Shown here in pieces: positions 5,381 to 11,602 of a DNA stretch of 11,602 bases; position 1 is the first letter of the stretch; each line of letters opens with the position of its first letter. Source of the DNA: Prevotellaceae bacterium (lineage in GTDB: Bacteria > Bacteroidota > Bacteroidia > Bacteroidales > UBA932); contig JAIRUB010000009.1 of the NCBI GenBank assembly GCA_031254635.1, positions 1-11,602 of the forward strand, given 5' to 3'. Both the position numbers and the translations under genes were made by a program. The notes under the pieces were generated by a model. That model was not told the origin of the DNA and ran no database searches. It saw nothing but the letters and a program-made list of their open reading frames with translations.

Positions 5381-5785
5381 ATGAAACAGGAAAAAAAATT
5401 AAAAAGGCGGCTGATTGTTTCGCTTTTGACGAGCATCGTAATAGCCGGTATTGTAACAGGCTTGGCGCTTTACTATATTTTCCCTGCCTCCTGGTTCCAG
5501 TGGTACCCGCTAATACCAGCCTATTTTGTGCTACTGGGACTTATCACCTCAATAGTCACTAATTATTATCGCAAAGAGGAACCCAGAAAGGCTATAAACT
5601 CATTTATGATGATGAAGGGGCTAAAAATCATGCTGACAATAGTGGGCATTCTTCTATATTACTGGTTAGTCAACGAGAATATGACGGAAGCCTTACTCTT
5701 AGCCTTTGGATTCTATATGCTCCACCTCTTTGTCGAAACTCTCCTGCTCTATCGCTTTGAAAAAGCGAGTAAACAAAATGTGTAA
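5381..5785 (+). CDS. AtpI-like four-helix membrane protein of the atp operon
   Basis: A 134-residue protein between atpC and atpB. It starts with a strongly basic segment (MKQEKKLKRR) and has four hydrophobic helices at about 11-33, 41-62, 78-98 and 102-125, a plan like AtpI proteins. AtpI is thought to help assemble the c-ring or supply Mg2+ in other bacteria. Sequence similarity to AtpI is not obvious by eye, so the assignment rests on topology, size and operon position. The second and third helices are joined by a charged loop (RKEEPRK, 64-70). The ATG at 5381 is 3 nt after the atpC stop and its stop overlaps the start of atpB by 8 nt, so it is embedded in the translation unit and is very probably a real gene. 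Confidence 0.75.
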   Translation: MKQEKKLKRRLIVSLLTSIVIAGIVTGLALYYIFPASWFQWYPLIPAYFVLLGLITSIVTNYYRKEEPRKAINSFMMMKGLKIMLTIVGILLYYWLVNENMTEALLLAFGFYMLHLFVETLLLYRFEKASKQNV

Positions 5786-6866
5786 TTTCTATAGATATAT
5801 TATCTGTATAGTCTTCCTTCTTGCAACAGTCTTTTCTGCACGGGCAGCACAGAGCGAAGAAATTGCCGCCGAAAAGGATTTCGATGCAAAAGAAATTATC
5901 TTTTCTCATATCGGAGATGCCTACGAATGGCACATCACTACTTTAGGCAACGCGCACATCACGGTTCCACTTCCGGTAATCGTATACAGCAAGGATAAGG
6001 GATGGAATCTTTTTATGTCGTCAAAATTGCGCCATGGAGAATACAAAGGTTTTTACATAGCACAGGAAGGTGAATATGCAGGAAAATTGGTTGAGCGGAG
6101 CGCTGCCGGAAAAGAGCTGCGGCCAATAGACTTGTCGCTCACAAAAAATGCAACAGCCCTTATCATTAACAGCAGCATCATGGTTTTTATAGTGATGAGC
6201 GTAGTGCGATGGTACAGGAAAAAACCGCTAAGAAGCGTACCTAAAGGCTTTATCGGAGCTATGGAGATGTTTGTAATGGATATCAACGACAACTTAATCA
6301 AACCCTGTATCGGAACCAACTACAAACGTTATGCGCCCTTTTTGCTGACAGCTTTCTTTTTTATCTTGATTAATAATCTGATGGGACTGCTTCCTTTCTT
6401 TCCGGGTGGAGCTTCAACTACAGGAAATATTGCTGTAACAATGGTGTTGGCACTCTGCACCTTCTTTATTGTAAACCTATCCGGCAATAAAGAATATTGG
6501 AAAGAAATTTTTTGGCCTGATGTGCCTATATGGCTAAAAGCATTCCCACTAATGCCTGCAATCGAATTTCTTGGTGTGTTTATAAAGCCATTCGCGCTGA
6601 TGATTCGTCTCTTTGCCAATATGATGGCGGGCCATGCCATCGTTCTAAGCCTGATATGCCTAATCTTTATGACGGTGGCTATGGGGCCGGCAGTTAACGC
6701 AGGCATGACTGTGTTGTCGGTATTGATGAACATCTTTGTATATTGTCTTGAATTATTAGTAGCCTACATACAAGCCTACGTTTTCACCATGCTGTCGGCC
6801 ATCTTTATCGGCCTTGCGCAAGCCCAAGCCCATCATAAACCAAAACATTCAATCGAAATAAAATAA
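5778..6866 (+). CDS. atpB: F1Fo ATP synthase subunit a with signal peptide and periplasmic extension
   Basis: This is the membrane stator subunit that forms the proton half-channels against the c-ring. The ATG at 5778 (362 residues) is chosen over the in-frame TTG at 5706 because it begins a textbook signal peptide (MCNFYRYIICIVFLLATVFS, cleavage probably after ARA near residue 23). About 100 residues of periplasmic sequence follow before the first helix at about 127-146. Further helices lie at about 184-208 and 215-236, and then come the two long C-terminal helices. The essential arginine is in ALMIRLFANMMAGH at Arg277, with Asn281 following. The last helix contains YIQAYVFTMLSA with Gln332. 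Compared with E. coli a, Glu219 is His286 here and His245 is Glu325 here, a reciprocal exchange. The signal peptide and extension are usual in Bacteroidota. Confidence 0.95.
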   Translation: MCNFYRYIICIVFLLATVFSARAAQSEEIAAEKDFDAKEIIFSHIGDAYEWHITTLGNAHITVPLPVIVYSKDKGWNLFMSSKLRHGEYKGFYIAQEGEYAGKLVERSAAGKELRPIDLSLTKNATALIINSSIMVFIVMSVVRWYRKKPLRSVPKGFIGAMEMFVMDINDNLIKPCIGTNYKRYAPFLLTAFFFILINNLMGLLPFFPGGASTTGNIAVTMVLALCTFFIVNLSGNKEYWKEIFWPDVPIWLKAFPLMPAIEFLGVFIKPFALMIRLFANMMAGHAIVLSLICLIFMTVAMGPAVNAGMTVLSVLMNIFVYCLELLVAYIQAYVFTMLSAIFIGLAQAQAHHKPKHSIEIK

Positions 6867-6886
6867 TCATTTAAAATTTTAATCTT

Positions 6887-7129
6887 ATGTTGTTAACCGT
6901 TATTTTACAAGCATCGGCGTTAAGCCTTAAAGGTTTGGCCGCCATTGGTGCAGGCCTTGCCGCCATTGGTGCAGGTATCGGTATAGGCAGAATCGGTGGT
7001 TCTGCTATGGAAGGTATAGCACGCCAACCGGAGGCATTAAACGATATCCGTATGTCGATGATTATCGCCGCAGCCCTAGTTGAAGGCCCCGCCTTATTTG
7101 CCCTCGTGATTTGTTTTATTGCAATGTAA
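6887..7129 (+). CDS. atpE: F1Fo ATP synthase subunit c
   Basis: This is the rotor ring subunit, with two membrane helices joined by a cytoplasmic loop. It has 80 residues, normal for the family. The first helix carries the glycine repeat (AAIGAGLAAIGAGIGIG, 18-34), the loop has ARQPE at 45-49, and the second helix has the ion-binding carboxylate Glu66 in AALVEGPALFALV. The residue after Glu66 is Gly, and the position of the Na+-ligand Gln of Na+-type rings (GVGQG) is Ile33, so proton rather than sodium use is inferred. The gene is 20 nt after atpB. As in other operons, the c subunit is needed in many copies, but no special initiation signal is visible. Confidence 0.97.
   Translation: MLLTVILQASALSLKGLAAIGAGLAAIGAGIGIGRIGGSAMEGIARQPEALNDIRMSMIIAAALVEGPALFALVICFIAM
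6938..6975 (+). repeat. Exact 17-bp direct repeat inside atpE
   Basis: GCCGCCATTGGTGCAGG occurs at 6938-6954 and again at 6959-6975, a period of 21 nt, encoding two copies of AAIGAG in the glycine-rich first helix. The amino-acid repeat is usual for c subunits; the identical codon choice in both copies is what stands out, suggesting conversion or a recent in-frame duplication. Confidence 0.8.
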
Positions 7130-7148
7130 AACCTAAAGAACAGATATT

Positions 7149-7652
7149 ATGTCCTTGCTTATGCCCGATTTAGGGTTGTTGTTCTGGATGCTGCTGTCAT
7201 TCGGCATTGTTTTCTTCATTGTTGCAAAATGGGGATTTCCTGTCATTACGCAAATGGTAGAAGAACGGAAAAACTATATTGACAAATCACTGCGAGCAGC
7301 CGACGAAGTAAACCGCCAATTAGCCGATGTCAAAATCCAAAGTAAAAAGTTGCTTGAAGAAACGCGAACAAAGCAACTCGCTATGCTGCGCGAAACAGCC
7401 CTAAGCAGAGAGGATATATTAGCCGACGCGAAAGAAGTGGCGCAGCGTGAAACACAAAAAATAGTCGAGGAAGCTCAAAAACAAATCCGCTTGGAACGTG
7501 AGGCCGTTATTACAGAAATTCACAGCCAAGTAGCAATTATGGCCATTGACATTGCCGAAAAAATTCTGCGCAGCGAGCTACAGGAGAAAGAGCGTCAGAT
7601 GGGCTTAGTGAATAAGATGTTAGACGAAATTCAACGAGCTAAGCGGAATTAA
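7149..7652 (+). CDS. atpF: F1Fo ATP synthase subunit b
   Basis: This is the peripheral stalk subunit that holds F1 against the stator. It has 167 residues, near the usual 155-175. The N-terminus (LLMPDLGLLFWMLLSFGIVFF) gives one membrane helix at about 8-26, followed by KWGFPVITQMVEERKNYID. A long charged helix from about 33 to 165 is rich in Glu, Lys, Arg, Gln and Ala and should form the coiled-coil dimer. IAIDIAEKIL-type sequence at about 130-140 (AIMAIDIAEKILRSEL) is the segment that meets the delta subunit. A single b gene is present and no b' paralogue, so a homodimer is expected. It is 19 nt after atpE and 10 nt before atpH. Confidence 0.95.
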   Translation: MSLLMPDLGLLFWMLLSFGIVFFIVAKWGFPVITQMVEERKNYIDKSLRAADEVNRQLADVKIQSKKLLEETRTKQLAMLRETALSREDILADAKEVAQRETQKIVEEAQKQIRLEREAVITEIHSQVAIMAIDIAEKILRSELQEKERQMGLVNKMLDEIQRAKRN

Positions 7653-7662
7653 TTATTGGAGT

Positions 7663-8223
7663 ATGAATACAGGTATTATATCAATGCGTTACGCCAAAGC
7701 GCTCTTCGCTTATACCGAACACTTGGAAGCCTCTGAAGAAGTTTTTCAGGAGATGGAAGCCCTGGCGCGAAGCTTTGCATTGGAGTCTCGCCTGCGCCCA
7801 ACCCTGCTGAATCCGATTCTCGGAGTGCGTGATAAGAATAAATTAATCAAAAGTGCCATCAGTGAGCGGGTATCTCGCCCAATGTGGCGTTTTATCCGTT
7901 TGGTAGTACGTAACCACAGGGAAGATATGCTGCAATCAATGGCGATTAACTATTTAGACTTATATCGTAAAGCGCGCAACATCAACTTGGCAATGGTGGA
8001 AACCGTTGTGTCGCTCGCTCCGGAAACCGAAGAGCATATCAAATCATTAGTATGTTCCCGCACTCGCGGAACAGTTGAACTGACTAAACGCATCAATCCC
8101 GATCTGATAGGAGGGTTTATTTTCCAAATGAATTTTTTACGAATGGATGCTTCGGTGGCATCGCAGTTGACCGAAATAAAAAAACATTTTACAAATGACT
8201 ACCGGCAAAAAAAGATAGTATAA
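7663..8223 (+). CDS. atpH: F1Fo ATP synthase subunit delta
   Basis: This subunit joins the top of F1 to the b dimer (the OSCP homologue). It has 186 residues, the normal length. The conserved N-terminal MRYAKALF is at 8-15. The C-terminal signature NPDLIGGFIFQMNFLRMDAS lies at about 144-163, followed by a final amphipathic helix (VASQLTEIKKHF). The middle of the protein is poorly conserved, as is usual in this subunit. The ATG at 7663 is 10 nt after the atpF stop. A GGAG lies only 1 nt before the ATG, too close to act as a ribosome binding site. Confidence 0.94.
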   Translation: MNTGIISMRYAKALFAYTEHLEASEEVFQEMEALARSFALESRLRPTLLNPILGVRDKNKLIKSAISERVSRPMWRFIRLVVRNHREDMLQSMAINYLDLYRKARNINLAMVETVVSLAPETEEHIKSLVCSRTRGTVELTKRINPDLIGGFIFQMNFLRMDASVASQLTEIKKHFTNDYRQKKIV

Positions 8224-8247
8224 GCGCCGGATTGATTTTTAAAAATT

Positions 8248-9837
8248 ATGACTGAACAGATTAAAGCAAGTGAGGTTTCTGAAGTATTACTCAAGCAACT
8301 GGAGGGTATCGAAACAAAACTCAAGTTCGAAGAGGTGGGTACGGTATTGCAGGTAAGCGACGGGGTAGCCCGTCTCTATGGCTTGCAAAATGCCGAAGCA
8401 AATGAATTGTTAGAATTCGAAAATGGCATAAAGGCCATAGTGATGAACCTTGAAGAGGACAGCGTGGGCGTAATCCTCTTAGGCCCTACCGATGCGGTAA
8501 AAGAAGGTGATACTGCAAAACGTACCCGCCACATTGCCTCTATTGAGGTGAGCGAGGGAATGCTTGGGCGTGTGATTGACCCGCTGGGTAATCCGATTGA
8601 TGGCCTTGGCCGTATCAAGGGACCTCCCACTACGATGCCGCTTGAGCGCAAAGCCCCCGGAGTAATTTTTCGTCAGCCAGTGAACCAACCGCTCCAAACG
8701 GGGCTTAAGGCTGTAGATGCCATGATTCCCATCGGGCGTGGACAGCGCGAATTGATTATCGGCGACCGACAAACAGGTAAAACTGCTATTGCCATTGATA
8801 CCATTTTGAACCAGCGGAACAATTTTGAAAAAGGCGATCCTGTTTATTGCATTTATGTAGCCATCGGGCAGAAAGGTACAACCGTAGCCTCGCTTGTGGA
8901 AATGCTGCGCGAGCGCGGCGCCCTTGAATACACAGTAGTGGTAGCTGCAATGGCCTCCGATACGGCCGCCCTGCAATATTTTGCCCCTTTTACCGGCGCT
9001 GCCATCGGCGAATATTTTCGGGACACAGGGCGTCATGCCTTAGTGATTTATGACGACCTTTCGAAGCAGGCTGTGGCTTACCGTGAGGTTTCGCTAATCC
9101 TGCGCCGTCCCTCAGGCCGTGAAGCATATCCGGGCGATATTTTTTACCTGCACTCACGATTGCTCGAACGCGCTGCTAAAATTATCGGGCAAGAAGAAGT
9201 AGCGCAAGAAATGAACGACCTGCCCGAAAGCCTCAAGAGTAAGGTTAAGGGTGGAGGATCGCTCACGGCGCTTCCAATCATAGAAACACAGGCGGGTGAC
9301 GTTTCTGCTTACATTCCCACAAACGTAATTTCCATCACCGATGGGCAAATCTTCTTAGACTCCGAACTTTTCAATCAGGGAGTTCGTCCGGCAATTAATG
9401 TAGGTATATCGGTGTCGCGTGTAGGAGGTAATGCGCAAATCAAGCCGATGAAAAAGGTAGCCGGTATGCTCAAGATTGACCAGGCGCAGTACCGCGAACT
9501 TGAAGCATTTGCCAAATTCGGAGGCGATATGGACGCTGTAACCGCTGCAACAATTGACCGAGGACGTAAAAACACGCGACTACTCATACAACCACAATAT
9601 ACTCCGATGCCCGTAGCACACCAAATCGCAATCTTGTACTGCGGCACACATGGACTGTTAAAAGATATTTCGCTCCATCAAGTAGATGAATTTGAAACTC
9701 AATTTCTAACTGCATTTATGCCAACCGAAGAGTGCAAGCAACTCGAAAAAGGCATACTTGATGATGAGATATGTAAAAAAATGGAACAGATTGCCAATAG
9801 ATTAACCGGAGCACTACAAACAATGAATAATGATTAA
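8248..9837 (+). CDS. atpA: F1Fo ATP synthase subunit alpha
   Basis: This is the non-catalytic nucleotide-binding subunit of F1, which contributes the arginine finger to the catalytic sites on beta. It has 529 residues, against about 513 in E. coli. The P-loop GDRQTGKT is at 172-179 (Lys178), the Walker B region ALVIYDD ends at Asp270, and the signature PAINVGISVSRVGG is at 381-394 with the arginine finger Arg391. GGGSLTALPIIETQAGDVSA at 335-354 is the highly conserved core. A loop at about 313-333 (GQEEVAQEMNDLPESLKSK) is longer than in proteobacterial alpha and is typical of Bacteroidota. The final residues (TMNND) are encoded within a short A/T-rich repeat. It is 24 nt after atpH and 47 nt before atpG. 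Confidence 0.98.
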   Translation: MTEQIKASEVSEVLLKQLEGIETKLKFEEVGTVLQVSDGVARLYGLQNAEANELLEFENGIKAIVMNLEEDSVGVILLGPTDAVKEGDTAKRTRHIASIEVSEGMLGRVIDPLGNPIDGLGRIKGPPTTMPLERKAPGVIFRQPVNQPLQTGLKAVDAMIPIGRGQRELIIGDRQTGKTAIAIDTILNQRNNFEKGDPVYCIYVAIGQKGTTVASLVEMLRERGALEYTVVVAAMASDTAALQYFAPFTGAAIGEYFRDTGRHALVIYDDLSKQAVAYREVSLILRRPSGREAYPGDIFYLHSRLLERAAKIIGQEEVAQEMNDLPESLKSKVKGGGSLTALPIIETQAGDVSAYIPTNVISITDGQIFLDSELFNQGVRPAINVGISVSRVGGNAQIKPMKKVAGMLKIDQAQYRELEAFAKFGGDMDAVTAATIDRGRKNTRLLIQPQYTPMPVAHQIAILYCGTHGLLKDISLHQVDEFETQFLTAFMPTEECKQLEKGILDDEICKKMEQIANRLTGALQTMNND

Positions 9838-9884
9838 TATCATAGTACAGAACAACTAAACGATTAAACAATTAAACATAAATA
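9819..9884 (+). repeat. Repeat-rich junction from the end of atpA to the atpG start codon
   Basis: Three 8-nt units at 9854-9861, 9862-9869 and 9870-9877 (AACTAAAC, GATTAAAC, AATTAAAC) are followed by ATAAATA (9878-9884) and then the atpG ATG. The same seven bases occur as the second-last unit of the array at 1757-1763. The 3' end of atpA (9819-9838) contains AACAATGAATAAT and AATGATTAAT, two words that also occur at the end of the DUF362 gene (1710-1722 and 1699-1708). The spacer between 9839 and 9853 is not repetitive. Confidence 0.65.
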
Positions 9885-10769
9885 ATGGCTTCGCTTAAGG
9901 AGATAAAAGGACGTGTCTCGTCAATCAGAAATATCCGGAAGATTACTTCCGCGATGCGGATGGTTGCTTCTGCAAAGCTGCACCGTGCGCAGAACGCCGT
10001 TGACAATATGCTGCCATACGAACATCGACTGCGGGATATGCTCTCCTTGCTTCTCTATTCGGAGGGAGATATTGTTTCTCCTTACACACAGCCAAAAGGA
10101 GAAATCAAACGGATAGCCATTGTTGCTTTTTCCTCCAATTCGTCGCTCTGCGGCGCTTTTAACGTGAATATATTGAAGAAGTTGAATGCTAAAATTAGGG
10201 AAAAATACCGCAAGTTTGATAGACACAATATATTGATTTTTCCGGTTGGGCGCCGGATTCATGATGCGGTACTCCGTGAGGGGTACAGACCACAAGGGGA
10301 CTTCCGAACGATGGCCGCAAAGCCCAACTATACAGATGCTGCGGCCTTAGCCCAACGCTTGATGGAACTTTATTGCACAGATCAGGTTGACCGTATAGTA
10401 CTTGTATATAATCATTTTAAAAACATAGCTATACAGACTCCAACTATAGAAATATATCTTCCCTTTTCACCTCAGGTATCTGAACTGAAGAAAGGCGCCG
10501 GCAAATGGAATACACCTCCTGATTTCATTCTTGAGCCATCGCGTGATGAATTAGTTGCTTCTCTTTTTCCCAAGGTGTTAGAGTTAAAAATATTTGCAAC
10601 CTTGCTAGATTCGGCGGCTGCAGAACATGCTGCCCGCACCATTGCCATGCAATTGGCAACCGAGAATGCCGAAAAATTGCTCGACGAACTGACACTGCTC
10701 TACAACAAGAGCCGCCAGCAAGCCATCACCAACGAACTGTTGGATATTATCAGTGGTACTGCACGGTAA
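9885..10769 (+). CDS. atpG: F1Fo ATP synthase subunit gamma
   Basis: This is the central stalk that turns inside the alpha3beta3 hexamer. It has 294 residues, close to the usual 285-300. The N-terminal helix is the standard one: LKEIKGRVSSIRNIRKITSA at 4-23 and MRMVASAKLHRAQ at 24-36. The C-terminal helix has the highly conserved ARTIAMQLATENAEKLLDEL at about 246-265 and YNKSRQQAITNELLDIISG at about 269-287. The central Rossmann-like domain is recognisable from IAIVAFSSNSSLCGAFNVN near 77-95. It is the last gene of the operon: a hairpin terminator lies 42 nt beyond its stop and the next gene is convergent. Confidence 0.97.
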   Translation: MASLKEIKGRVSSIRNIRKITSAMRMVASAKLHRAQNAVDNMLPYEHRLRDMLSLLLYSEGDIVSPYTQPKGEIKRIAIVAFSSNSSLCGAFNVNILKKLNAKIREKYRKFDRHNILIFPVGRRIHDAVLREGYRPQGDFRTMAAKPNYTDAAALAQRLMELYCTDQVDRIVLVYNHFKNIAIQTPTIEIYLPFSPQVSELKKGAGKWNTPPDFILEPSRDELVASLFPKVLELKIFATLLDSAAAEHAARTIAMQLATENAEKLLDELTLLYNKSRQQAITNELLDIISGTAR

Positions 10770-10773
10770 GCTC

Positions 10774-10805
10774 ATTTAAGGATTTAAAATTCAAGAATTC
10801 AATCA
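10774..10805 (+). repeat. 8-nt tandem repeat downstream of atpG
   Basis: Four 8-nt units start at 10774, 10782, 10790 and 10798 (ATTTAAGG, ATTTAAAA, TTCAAGAA, TTCAATCA). The first pair and second pair are each close variants. Just as at the other junctions, the array runs into an ATG (10805-10807), but the following frame has only about 24 codons through the terminator hairpin and is not a credible gene. The site may be what remains of a former gene junction. Confidence 0.5.
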
Positions 10806-10811
10806 TGGTAT

Positions 10812-10859
10812 ATAGACAAAAAAAAGACTGTTCAGTAAGAGCAGTCTTTTTTTGTCTAT
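10812..10859. terminator. Symmetrical, probably bidirectional intrinsic terminator
   Basis: The left arm (10812-10830) is ATAGAC, eight A and GACTG. The right arm (10842-10858) is CAGTC, seven T and GTCTAT. They pair along their whole length apart from one extra A, around an 11-nt loop (10831-10841). The T-run serves the plus strand (atpG) and the A-run becomes a T-run on the minus strand, so it can end both the atp operon and the convergent gene at 10886-11602. Confidence 0.85.
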
Positions 10860-10885
10860 GGATAGTCTTGAGTTTATAGCAAATA

Positions 10886-11602
10886 CTATCTTTTCAAAGT
10901 TTCAATTTCTTTACCAACTTGTAATACCTGTTGCTTTCTATTCGACTTCTTAGTTTTTTTGGTAGTTGAAGAAGATTTTTTTGCTCCATCTTTTGTGTAA
11001 GTTACGCCAACTCCGAAATCCAAAAAATAATTAAGGTCATCAATAGTTACCATAGAAGCAATTGCATGTTTCAACACAGTAGGTGTTCCTCCAACATCAT
11101 ATGTGTCTTCTTCTTCTAATTTCAAAGTATTGCCATCTAGTTCCATTTCTAAGTATACTTCTCCGGTAAAAACATACTTTTTATCTTGAATTGGATCCCA
11201 CCCAGCCATAACTTGACGTACAACACCATATTCGGGGTGAACTCCTATACTTGATTCATTCTGTACATAATAGCCATCTGTATCTTCTCTCAAGACATAA
11301 AGTAAATCATCTCCCCAATCCAAAAAATTTGTTAAATGGAAGATTCCTTCGCCAGCTTGCACAATTACTTCATCCCATTCTACTTCCTCCTCATCAAATG
11401 CAGCATATGCCCATCCAGACCATGCTCCTTCTATTGATTCGTCACCACAACTTGTAATAGTTACCACATGGTCAGGGCTGGGTGTTCCGGTACCGCTGGC
11501 ATTAACACCTGCTACAGTGTAAGTACCGCTTTGCGTTACTGTATAGGTAATTAACGTAGCGCCGGTAATTACAGTTTCATTTTTGTACCATTGATAAGAA
11601 AC
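10886..11602 (-). CDS. C-terminal part of a probable surface protein with an Ig-like domain (start beyond window)
   Basis: The reading frame is open from the window edge (11602) to the TAG at 10888-10886, giving 238 residues. The first 50 read as the second half of an Ig-like repeat of the kind found in Bacteroidota secreted and adhesin proteins: YQWYKNETVITGAT, then YTVTQSGTYTVAGVNASGTG. A separate C-terminal region (about 52-205) follows, acidic and rich in Trp and Tyr (for example GAWSGWAYAAFDEEEVEWDE), which I cannot assign. The tail at about 207-225 is strongly basic and Ser/Thr-rich (KKSSSTTKKTKKSNRK), and the protein ends VGKEIETLKR. No type IX secretion C-terminal signal is evident. 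An internal GTG at 11467 could be taken for a start, but the frame continues upstream through the Ig-like sequence, so the gene really begins outside the window. It is convergent with atpG and shares its terminator. Confidence 0.8.
   Translation of the reverse strand, partial: VSYQWYKNETVITGATLITYTVTQSGTYTVAGVNASGTGTPSPDHVVTITSCGDESIEGAWSGWAYAAFDEEEVEWDEVIVQAGEGIFHLTNFLDWGDDLLYVLREDTDGYYVQNESSIGVHPEYGVVRQVMAGWDPIQDKKYVFTGEVYLEMELDGNTLKLEEEDTYDVGGTPTVLKHAIASMVTIDDLNYFLDFGVGVTYTKDGAKKSSSTTKKTKKSNRKQQVLQVGKEIETLKR

Noticed and set aside
5299..5562. Plus-strand 87-residue frame overlapping atpC and the AtpI-like gene
   Set aside because: It is out of frame with both, has no hydrophobic or domain pattern, and both overlapping genes are supported.
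5706..6866. Longer atpB beginning at a TTG (386 residues)
   Set aside because: The extra 24 residues overlap the AtpI-like gene and destroy the signal peptide that begins at the ATG at 5778.
6887..7129. Sodium-type c-ring
   Set aside because: The carboxylate Glu66 is followed by Gly rather than Ser/Thr and the Na+-ligand Gln position is Ile33.
7658..7661. GGAG as the ribosome binding site of atpH
   Set aside because: Only one nucleotide separates it from the ATG, too close to function, and other genes here show no such signal.
8479..9036. Minus-strand 185-residue frame within atpA
   Set aside because: Antisense shadow of a strongly conserved coding region, with no recognisable motif of its own.
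10805..10879. Small open frame through the terminator hairpin
   Set aside because: About 24 codons, low complexity and fully explained by the hairpin arms.
10886..11467. Complete 193-residue gene starting at GTG 11467
   Set aside because: The frame stays open to the window edge and the upstream residues form a recognisable Ig-like repeat, so the GTG is internal.

Overview
This window is a chromosomal segment of a Bacteroidota bacterium, most likely a Bacteroidales-type anaerobe or microaerophile. The assignment rests on five things: the F1Fo gene order atpD-atpC-(atpI-like)-atpB-E-F-H-A-G; the a-subunit with a cleavable signal peptide; an epsilon subunit reduced to its beta-sandwich; a DUF4492 gene just upstream of cydA; and promoter elements fitting the Bacteroidota pattern TTG/TTTG-N19-20-TAnnTTTG rather than the sigma70 pattern of other bacteria. 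No strong Shine-Dalgarno sequences precede the genes, which also fits the phylum.

Layout. Positions 1-651 (minus strand) hold the 5' part of cydA, cut by the window start, and the small membrane protein gene DUF4492. Both are driven from a divergent intergenic region at 652-775. From there a plus-strand pair begins: a Tat-exported DUF362 protein (776-1717) and a 500-residue membrane polyferredoxin (1768-3270). The polyferredoxin looks like a NapH-type integral membrane ferredoxin fused to a NapG-type Tat-targeted ferredoxin. A 284-bp non-coding gap (3271-3554) carries a nested inverted repeat and a candidate promoter. The nine-gene ATP synthase operon follows (3555-10769), tightly packed with two start/stop overlaps. 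A symmetrical, probably bidirectional terminator (10812-10859) separates it from a convergent minus-strand gene. That gene encodes the C-terminal 238 residues of a probable surface protein with an Ig-like domain, and its start lies beyond the window end.

How the genes fit together. All the recognised blocks concern membrane bioenergetics: oxygen reduction by cytochrome bd, an uncharacterised membrane-to-periplasm electron path (polyferredoxin plus DUF362), and a proton-type ATP synthase. The ATP synthase has all eight canonical subunits and an AtpI-like assembly gene.

The least ordinary structure is non-coding. Several gene junctions carry degenerate A/T-rich tandem repeats with a period of 7 or 8 nt. 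They abut start codons and, at two places, supply the last codons and stop codon of the upstream gene. The second point of interest is the internal twin-arginine motif in the polyferredoxin. The ATP synthase itself is ordinary for the phylum. I see no RNA genes, insertion sequences, CRISPR array or phage genes.
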